A stretch of DNA of 20,459 nucleotides from Desulfobacteraceae bacterium. Its GTDB lineage: Bacteria > Desulfobacterota > Desulfobacteria > Desulfobacterales > Desulfobacteraceae. The notes under the pieces are model-generated. The model was not told where the DNA came from, ran no database searches, and saw only the letters and a list, made by a program, of their open reading frames with translations. Location: positions 1-20,459 of the forward strand of contig JAABSK010000026.1 of NCBI GenBank assembly GCA_011390435.1. Direction: 5' to 3'. Below, in pieces: positions 15,250 to 20,459 of the stretch; the first letter of the stretch is position 1; every line of letters begins with the position of its first letter. The translations under genes and the position numbers were made by a program.

Positions 15250-16092
15250 GTGATTGAAGAAATTGTTTTCAAGCAGGAACCATTGATCCGGATAGGGTTT
15301 TTCTTTGGCATGCTGGGGCTTATGTGGCTCTGGGAAAGACGATTTCCCACCCGTCAGCCAGTGGTATCAAAACCACTGCGCTGGGCCAGCAACCTGGGGA
15401 TGGTGGTGCTCAACACCCTGTTGCTCCGGGCGCTGTTTCCCCTGGCTGCAGTGGGGTTTGCAGGGATTGCCGCCAGCCAGGAGTGGGGGGTGTTCAATAT
15501 CCTGGATTTACCCGGTTGGCTGGTAATTCTGCTGTCGGTGATGCTGCTGGACCTGATCGTTTACCTGCAGCATGTGATGTTTCACACCCTGCCAGTCCTC
15601 TGGCGGCTCCACCGGGTGCACCATGCAGACCGCGATTTTGATACCACCACTGGGCTGCGGTTTCATCCCATTGAAATCTTTTTGTCCATGGGCATCAAAA
15701 TGGCGGCGATTGCCCTGATTGGTGCCCCGCCTTTAGCAGTTCTGCTGTTCGAGATACTCCTCAATGCCACTGCCATGTTCAACCATGGCAATGTAAGTCT
15801 GCCCGTGTTTCTGGATCGTCTGATGCGAAAGATTGTGGTCACCCCTGACATGCACCGGGTCCACCACTCAGTGATTCCCCGTGAAACCAACAGCAACTAT
15901 GGATTCAACCTGCCGTGGTGGGACTATCTGTGCGGCACCTACCGGGACCAGCCCGCCAAAGGCCATTTAGGCATGACCATCGGCCTGTCAGAATATCAGA
16001 CAACACTCCGAGTGGTCCAACTGCCCTGGATGCTGGTGTCACCGTTCTGGAATCCGCTCGACGGCCGGTCATCAAAAGACAAACACAGATAG
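15250..16092 (+). CDS. Fatty acid hydroxylase / sterol desaturase-family membrane protein
   Basis: A 280-residue integral membrane protein with the complete histidine clusters of a non-haem di-iron hydroxylase: HxxxH (His108, His112), HRVHH (121-125), His179 (NHGN) and HRVHH (202-206). Membrane segments lie at about residues 13-30, 50-73, 88-107 and 145-178. The family hydroxylates or desaturates lipids using O2 and an electron donor, which is noteworthy in an anaerobe. It begins with GTG 15250 after GAGAGG; an internal ATG at codon 21 would cut the first helix. It is 30 bases after the VOC gene and probably ends this operon. Confidence 0.9.
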   Translation: MIEEIVFKQEPLIRIGFFFGMLGLMWLWERRFPTRQPVVSKPLRWASNLGMVVLNTLLLRALFPLAAVGFAGIAASQEWGVFNILDLPGWLVILLSVMLLDLIVYLQHVMFHTLPVLWRLHRVHHADRDFDTTTGLRFHPIEIFLSMGIKMAAIALIGAPPLAVLLFEILLNATAMFNHGNVSLPVFLDRLMRKIVVTPDMHRVHHSVIPRETNSNYGFNLPWWDYLCGTYRDQPAKGHLGMTIGLSEYQTTLRVVQLPWMLVSPFWNPLDGRSSKDKHR

Positions 16093-16101
16093 ACCACCCA
16101 C

Positions 16102-16144
16102 TTGATATACATCAATTTTTTCATCGTCCCGATCATGGTATGCT
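16102..16144 (+). promoter_or_regulatory. FNR-type class II promoter of the CBS-HPP-kinase operon
   Basis: TTGAT-ATAC-ATCAA (16102-16115) is a perfect FNR-family palindrome in the 138-base gap after the hydroxylase gene. TATGCT (16139-16144) lies at the -10 position, its upstream edge 30.5 bases from the palindrome centre. Transcription would start near 16151, with the box at about -42 and a leader of about 80 nt before ATG 16231. The box is followed by six T, so it might instead be read as a weak terminator-like hairpin. The 5-bp stem and the matching -10 make activation the better explanation. Confidence 0.7.
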
Positions 16145-16230
16145 TAATAATAAAGAAGATGGCATCTTGATCAGTCTAAAATTAAAACAGAATCAGGACA
16201 ACCAGAAGCGTTGAACAAAATGAGGTAACT

Positions 16231-16824
16231 ATGAAATTAAGCAGCGTCAATGAATGCGTCCAGACCATCACCGATGAGGATGTGCTTGAGGCCATGAAAA
16301 AAATTCCAGGATATCTGGACATTACACCGTCTGACTTTTTAGCAATTTATAGGATCGCTTTTGATCACGCCGTAACCAGGCTCCGAACTGCCGTACTGGC
16401 TGAACATGTCATGACAAAAAAAGTCATTTTTATTACAGAAGATGCACCGCTGATCGAAGCGGTGATCAAAATGGGAGAAAATGAAATTTCCGGCCTTCCT
16501 GTTCTGAACAATGAGAATATGGTAACCGGTGTAATTTCAGAAAAAGATTTTCTGGCCCGAATGAATAGTAAAAAATCGCCTTCATTCATGCAGGTTCTTC
16601 TTCAATGCATGGATACCACCGGCTGTCTTGCAGTGCCTTTTAAAAATTTCAAAGCACGGGATATCATGTCATCTCCGCCAGTCATGGTTCATCAGAAGAC
16701 AACCCTGCTTGATGTGGCAAACACCATGGATCGATCCAATATCAATCGGATTCCGGTACATGATGATCACAACACACTGGTGGGGATCATTGCCAGATCA
16801 GACCTTGTTCAGGCCATGTGCTGA
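16231..16824 (+). CDS. CBS-domain pair protein
   Basis: A 197-residue soluble protein with two CBS domains at about residues 58-111 (VMTKKVIFITEDAPLIEAV and GVISEKDFLARM) and 143-195 (DIMSSPPVMVHQKTTLLDV and GIIARSDLVQAM). Together they form a Bateman module that binds adenine nucleotides such as AMP, ATP or SAM. The N-terminal ~55 residues (DVLEAMKKIPGYLDITPSDF and onward) are a helical region. The ribosome site is GAGG six bases before the ATG. It is followed 23 bases later by an HPP membrane protein; in some bacteria CBS domains are fused to HPP, so this is probably its cytoplasmic regulatory subunit (inference). Confidence 0.92.
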   Translation: MKLSSVNECVQTITDEDVLEAMKKIPGYLDITPSDFLAIYRIAFDHAVTRLRTAVLAEHVMTKKVIFITEDAPLIEAVIKMGENEISGLPVLNNENMVTGVISEKDFLARMNSKKSPSFMQVLLQCMDTTGCLAVPFKNFKARDIMSSPPVMVHQKTTLLDVANTMDRSNINRIPVHDDHNTLVGIIARSDLVQAMC

Positions 16825-16847
16825 TCGCGGACGCAAAGGAAATTACA

Positions 16848-17387
16848 ATGAATCTGTTCTTGAAAAAAATGACCGGCGGTGGCCAGCGTCCCCCAAAAGT
16901 GGGTGCTTCAGAAATCTTCTGGTCCTGGATCGGTGCCTTTGCAGGAATCACGCCGGTGGCACTGTTAAATTACACTTTTTTTGCCGGAAATGATTTGGTT
17001 TTTATTATCGGGTCTTTCGGAGCGTCAGCAGTCCTGATTTACGGTGCCATCCGAAGCCCGCTGGCCCAGCCCCGGAATCTGGTTGGCGGGCATCTGCTGT
17101 CCGCTTTCATCGGCGTGGCATCCTGGCAGATGTTTGCGCCTTTTCCCTGGTTTGCTGCAGCATTTTCCGTTGCAACCGCCATTGCCGTGATGCATGCCAC
17201 GCAGACGCTTCACCCGCCAGGTGGTGCCACTGCGCTGATTGCTGTCATCGGCAGTGAAAAAATACATGCTCTGGGATTTATGTATCTTCTGTTTCCAGTG
17301 GGGGTTGGGGTATTGATCATGTTGATTGTGGCCCTGATCACCAATAATATGGCAAAAAACCGGAAATATCCGGAATTCTGGTTTTAA
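16848..17387 (+). CDS. HPP-family integral membrane protein
   Basis: A 179-residue protein with about four membrane helices (roughly 25-45, 50-68, 82-115 and 145-165) and the family signature HPPGGATAL (122-130). Other conserved blocks are GSFGASAVLIYG and PLAQPRNLVGGH. HPP proteins are linked to nitrite transport in plastids and cyanobacteria; that role is an extrapolation here but would suit neighbours that handle nitrogen oxides. ATG 16848 is chosen over the in-frame ATG 16818 because it follows AAAGGA by six bases and does not overlap the CBS gene. It lies between the CBS and hemerythrin genes of one operon. Confidence 0.9.
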   Translation: MNLFLKKMTGGGQRPPKVGASEIFWSWIGAFAGITPVALLNYTFFAGNDLVFIIGSFGASAVLIYGAIRSPLAQPRNLVGGHLLSAFIGVASWQMFAPFPWFAAAFSVATAIAVMHATQTLHPPGGATALIAVIGSEKIHALGFMYLLFPVGVGVLIMLIVALITNNMAKNRKYPEFWF

Positions 17388-17427
17388 AACGCCATTAAAA
17401 TCTGAACCGGGCAAGGACAGGCTGCAT

Positions 17428-18003
17428 ATGGAAGTGTTGACGAAATTAACCGAAGAACACGCCCTCATCCTCCAGGGTATCAACTGTCTTGAAACAGCAA
17501 GAGATGCGCTGGAGAAAAGCTGTCATCCGCCAGTAGCGTTTTTTGAAACAGCTGTTCTTTTTTTTACGGAATATGCAGACAAACTGCATCACTATAAAGA
17601 AGAATATCTGTTGTTTGGATTTTTGGCGTCAAAAAAAGGCGGCAGCATTGATCTTGAAATGGGAGCACTGCGATACCAGCATGAAGTGAATCGGCAGTGT
17701 TTAAAAAAAATAAAAGATTCTCTTAAAGGATATGGGACCAAAAACGAAATCGCGGTGACAACACTTCTGGAAAACAGTGCGGCATATATTTCGATCTTAA
17801 AGCGCCATATTTACAGAGAGGATCAACTGTTTTTTCCCATGGCAGAAACAGAATTGTCGGAAAATGAAAAAAATCAGCTGAAGAAACAGTTTGAAGCGGA
17901 AGAAAATGGATTGAACACAAACAAGGTGCTCAGGGACAATCTATCCCGCCTCCAGAACATGAAAAATGCCATTAACGGAATGCAATGGGCTCAAAACGAT
18001 TAA
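17428..18003 (+). CDS. Hemerythrin HHE-domain protein (second copy)
   Basis: A 191-residue helical protein with the HHE pattern: His11 (TEEHALI), His54 or His55 and Glu58 (KLHHYKEEY), His85 (RYQHEVN), and His127 with Glu131 (KRHIYRED). It is the same length class as the upstream hemerythrin and shares its spacing exactly (11, 54/55, 58, then 84/85 and 126/127), so the two are paralogues, although sequences differ widely. A Lys/Glu/Asn-rich C-terminal extension of ~45 residues follows the core. The end overlaps the kinase gene by 19 bases, which implies coupled translation and a sensory partnership (inference). The ribosome site is AAGGACAGG. Confidence 0.9.
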   Translation: MEVLTKLTEEHALILQGINCLETARDALEKSCHPPVAFFETAVLFFTEYADKLHHYKEEYLLFGFLASKKGGSIDLEMGALRYQHEVNRQCLKKIKDSLKGYGTKNEIAVTTLLENSAAYISILKRHIYREDQLFFPMAETELSENEKNQLKKQFEAEENGLNTNKVLRDNLSRLQNMKNAINGMQWAQND

Positions 18004-19451
18004 ACTGCTGGGAATACATGGGCTGCGGCCTGGAACCCGGCGGCATAAACACTGTTCAGGACGGGATCTGTCCTGCAGCATCAGACAGCAGTTTTTCCGG
18101 TATTAATTCCGGTAAAAATGCCGGCCGGTTCTGCTGGGCGGTTTCAGGAACGTTCTGCCACCGCGAGCGCCAGGGCCATTATCTGAAGAAACTGGCAAGC
18201 TGCCGGGAATGTGATTTTTACCATATGGTACTGGCAGAAGAGGGAACCTTGAACCTGAGAACCACGTTCTTAAGATTTGCATGCGGCCACCATGCCGGAA
18301 CTCCCATTCTCAAACAGCTGCACCAGACCATCATCAAACCGGGAACACGGTTCGTATTTCAGGGCAGAGAAATGGACGAGGCCTATATTATCAGACGCGG
18401 AGCATGCATCGTGCTGGTGGAAAAAGACGGCCATCTATACCCTGTGGATCATCGAAGCGAGGGAGATCTGGTAAACATGAGCGCGCTGTTCACCGGAGAG
18501 CCCAGCATGGCCCATGTTGAATCGGAAAGCGAAATTGACGCCTGGGTGATTCAAAAATCCGCATTTCATACCATACCGGAAAATGATCCTGATCTCTGGG
18601 AATTTCTGACCGAGATTGTTGCAGATCGCTTTGATTCAAAACGACCGACCTCATATCGGACCATCGGGCATTATCTGATAACAGAAATCATCGGCCGTGG
18701 CGGGTACAGCATTGTTTACAAAGGAAAAAACCTGCTCACCCAAAAGCCGGTGGCCATCAAGATGATGCGGCATCATATGGTTCTGGACAGTGACTTTCTT
18801 GAAAAACTGAAAAGGGAAGCGCACATTGTCAACCTGCTGGATCACGAGAATATTATCAGAGTTTATGATATGGTGGAGCGGTACCGCACCATCTTTATCA
18901 TCATGGAGTATCTGGAAGGCGAGTCCATCCTGGAGAAGATCCAGCGGCACAAGACAATTCCGCCCCAAACCGCTGTCCATTATCTCATTCAGGCCTGCCA
19001 TGCGATTCAGTATGCCTATGGCATTGGTATTCTGCACAGGGATATCAATCCAGGCAATCTGATGGTTGTTGAAAATAACAGGATAAAGCTGGTCGACTTT
19101 GGTGTGGCCTGCTCGCTTCAGGAGGAAGATGATCTTTTTGACGGTGCGTTTCCCTACCTTGCACCTGAAATATTACAAGGAGAAACCCCGAGCCTGCAAA
19201 GCGATATCTATGCGCTGGGGATTTCCGCATTTGAAATGGTGACCGGCCAACGGCCGTATCCTGAAGATGATCCGGCACGGTTTACACAGATACGCTGCAC
19301 TGAGGAGATTCCAGATCCAAAACAGCTGGTTCCAGAGCTTTCGCACCGCCTGGCCCGGTTTATTGTAACGGCCTGCCGGATCGATCCCGCCAGAAGATTC
19401 AAGAATATGACAGAGGCTGTTGACCTGCTGACCCAAGGGAAAAATGATTGA
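17985..19451 (+). CDS. Two-CW / cNMP-binding-like / Ser-Thr protein kinase fusion
   Basis: A 488-residue cytoplasmic protein in three parts. Residues 1-87 form a cysteine-rich two-CW-type module (Cys8-Trp9, Cys14, Cys29, Cys50-Trp51, Cys58, Cys73, Cys76). Residues ~108-212 look like a cyclic-nucleotide-binding beta roll (IKPGTRFVFQGREMDEAYII, GDLVNMSALFTGEPSMAHVE). Residues ~230-482 are a Hanks-type kinase with Gly loop GRGGYS (237-242), Lys259, Glu278, HRDINPGN (351-358), DFG (371-373) and APE (393-395). Lys of the usual HRDxKxxN is Asn355. The start overlaps the hemerythrin end by 19 bases. It ends one base into the phosphatase start. Metal or redox sensing by the Cys module is inference. 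Confidence 0.9.
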   Translation: MGSKRLNCWEYMGCGLEPGGINTVQDGICPAASDSSFSGINSGKNAGRFCWAVSGTFCHRERQGHYLKKLASCRECDFYHMVLAEEGTLNLRTTFLRFACGHHAGTPILKQLHQTIIKPGTRFVFQGREMDEAYIIRRGACIVLVEKDGHLYPVDHRSEGDLVNMSALFTGEPSMAHVESESEIDAWVIQKSAFHTIPENDPDLWEFLTEIVADRFDSKRPTSYRTIGHYLITEIIGRGGYSIVYKGKNLLTQKPVAIKMMRHHMVLDSDFLEKLKREAHIVNLLDHENIIRVYDMVERYRTIFIIMEYLEGESILEKIQRHKTIPPQTAVHYLIQACHAIQYAYGIGILHRDINPGNLMVVENNRIKLVDFGVACSLQEEDDLFDGAFPYLAPEILQGETPSLQSDIYALGISAFEMVTGQRPYPEDDPARFTQIRCTEEIPDPKQLVPELSHRLARFIVTACRIDPARRFKNMTEAVDLLTQGKND

Positions 19452-20278
19452 TGAACACCAAAAAACAAAACTGCTGGGAAGATATGAAGAAATGCGGCAG
19501 CGGACCAGGAAAAGGACACGTCCCAAAAAATCAGGCCGCATTGGAGACAAACAATATCGACATTGCTGCCTGTACCCATACCGGTCTGATTCAAAAAACC
19601 AATGAGGACAGATATCTTGTCAGAACCATGACAGACAATGCTGTGCTGCTTGCAGTGGCTGACGGTTTGGGAGGAGATGTTTCCAGTGATGTTGCCGCAG
19701 AAATGGCCAAAAGCAGGCTTGCATCATTGAGCCATCTCCCTGCAGGCAGGGAGACCGAATTTCTGAATACATTCGCAAAAAAGCTTGATCTGTTGATTCA
19801 TCAAAAGGCATCAGATCATCCCAGCCTGACGTACATGGCAACAACCCTGGTGTGCACGGTTTTAAAAAACAATATGATCCACTGGATAAATATCGGTGAC
19901 AGCAGATTCTATCTTCTCCGGAATGGTGCCATTCACCAGATCACAAAAGACCAGACACTGGCAAAAGCGCTTGTTGAAGAGGGTGTTCTGAAACCAGAGG
20001 ATGTGGAGGTGCATTATTCCCGAAAAATTCTTGACCAATGCCTGGGATATGGAACAAGCGAACCTGAAACCGGCACGTTTGAAATCAAACAGAACGACAC
20101 CATCATTCTGGCCACAGACGGTCTCTACAAGATGATTGAACACCGATTGATGCTGAGCATTCTAATGAGTGACAACCGTCTGGGGCAGAAAACAGCCGCC
20201 CTGACAGAGGCAGCGTTATCATCCGGTGGCAAGGACAACATCACCATTGTGCTTGCCCATGTTAAACAGACGGAATAA
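19451..20278 (+). CDS. PP2C-type Ser/Thr phosphatase with N-terminal CW-like motif
   Basis: A 275-residue metal-dependent phosphatase. Signatures are THTGLIQKTNEDRY (42-55, Asp53), VADGLGGD (69-76, Asp71), INIGDSRFYLLRNG (Asp150), ILATDGLYKM (Asp223) and GGKDNITIVL (Asp262), so the metal-binding aspartates are complete. It is the expected antagonist of the adjacent kinase, with which it overlaps by one base (TGATG). ATG 19451 is preferred to TTG 19448. The first ~30 residues begin NTKKQNCWEDMKKCGSGPG and resemble the start of the kinase (NCWEYMGCGLEPGG), but the rest of the Cys module is missing. Confidence 0.93.
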   Translation: MNTKKQNCWEDMKKCGSGPGKGHVPKNQAALETNNIDIAACTHTGLIQKTNEDRYLVRTMTDNAVLLAVADGLGGDVSSDVAAEMAKSRLASLSHLPAGRETEFLNTFAKKLDLLIHQKASDHPSLTYMATTLVCTVLKNNMIHWINIGDSRFYLLRNGAIHQITKDQTLAKALVEEGVLKPEDVEVHYSRKILDQCLGYGTSEPETGTFEIKQNDTIILATDGLYKMIEHRLMLSILMSDNRLGQKTAALTEAALSSGGKDNITIVLAHVKQTE

Positions 20279-20298
20279 ATAAAACCTGAAAAGGCCTG

Positions 20299-20459
20299 TT
20301 ATCCGTTGTCATCCTGTCCGTCGGAACGGATCTGTAAAAGGCTTTGTATTGTAATTTTGTCAAGGCGCTTGAACATGGCTTTACCAGCCTCAACCCAGAC
20401 CCAGCGGGACAGGCAGTCGCCTGCCTCATTACAGATGCCGCAGAGTTTCTGATCCTCTT
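20299..20459 (-). CDS. Rrf2-type transcriptional regulator, C-terminal part (partial)
   Basis: Only the last 53 codons are present; the start lies beyond the window. The fragment reads EDQKLCGICNEAGDC with a Cys-x2-Cys-x5-Cys cluster, then LSRWVWVEAGKAMFKRLDKI and TIQSLLQI. This agrees with the Fe-S cluster loop and final helix of the Rrf2 family (IscR, NsrR, RirA), typically ending in a Trp-containing segment and a dimerisation helix followed by SIT-ADLL. Such regulators sense Fe-S status, NO or redox state. It converges with the phosphatase gene, 20 bases apart. Which subfamily it belongs to is undetermined. Confidence 0.75.
   Translation of the reverse strand, partial: EDQKLCGICNEAGDCLSRWVWVEAGKAMFKRLDKITIQSLLQIRSDGQDDNG
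20301..20331 (-). repeat. 7-bp inverted repeat at the 3' end of the Rrf2 gene, possible terminator
   Basis: ATCCGTT (20301-20307) pairs perfectly with AACGGAT (20325-20331) across 17 bases. On the minus strand the downstream arm includes the stop codon, and short T runs follow within about 8-20 bases. This would suit a weak leftward terminator between the convergent genes, but the long loop and interrupted T run keep confidence low. Confidence 0.3.

Noticed and set aside
16102..16120. Short hairpin followed by six T, as an intrinsic terminator for the hydroxylase gene
   Set aside because: The stem has only five A/T-rich pairs, and the same sequence is a perfect FNR palindrome at the expected distance from a -10-like hexamer.

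Overview
The window looks like a chromosomal segment of a strictly anaerobic, sulfate-reducing Desulfobacterota, probably Desulfobacteraceae-like (inference). The clues are a multihaem c-type cytochrome end, a class I hybrid cluster protein, a rubredoxin:oxygen-oxidoreductase-type flavodiiron protein, two hemerythrins, a DUF3786 protein and a 'two-CW' cysteine domain. Coding density is high. I see no tRNA, rRNA, CRISPR array, IS element or phage gene.

Layout. Bases 1-148 hold the end of a multihaem cytochrome gene (+). Then comes a small coiled-coil protein (318-620, +) with a good intrinsic terminator. From 702 to 12602 everything is on the minus strand. Read in transcription order it is: DUF3786 protein, periplasmic adaptor and RND pump (overlapping genes, one operon); a MetE/UroD-like protein; then hybrid cluster protein hcp, a large exported coiled-coil protein with an NTF2-like tail, and an MscS channel (tightly spaced, one operon). 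From about 12.8 kb to 20.3 kb everything is on the plus strand. First come a 52-residue membrane peptide, hemerythrin, flavodiiron protein, VOC protein and a fatty acid hydroxylase-type membrane protein. A second promoter then precedes a CBS-domain protein, an HPP membrane protein, a second hemerythrin, a two-CW/cNMP-like/Ser-Thr kinase and a PP2C phosphatase. The window ends inside an Rrf2-type regulator gene on the minus strand.

How it fits together. The theme is handling of O2 and nitrogen oxides by an anaerobe: Hcp (NO/hydroxylamine), flavodiiron protein (O2/NO reduction), hemerythrins (O2 binding) and HPP (related to nitrite transporters). Two perfect FNR-type palindromes, TTGAT-N4-ATCAA, stand in promoters at 12670-12683 (leftward RND operon) and 16102-16115 (rightward kinase operon). 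Both centres are 30.5 bp from the upstream edge of a -10-like hexamer, the geometry of class II FNR/CRP activation. The most unusual unit is the five-gene operon 16231-20278. It links CBS, HPP and hemerythrin proteins to a Hanks-type kinase and its phosphatase, and both of those begin with the same NCWE cysteine motif. I infer an O2/redox-responsive phosphorylation circuit; its signal and targets cannot be read from the sequence.
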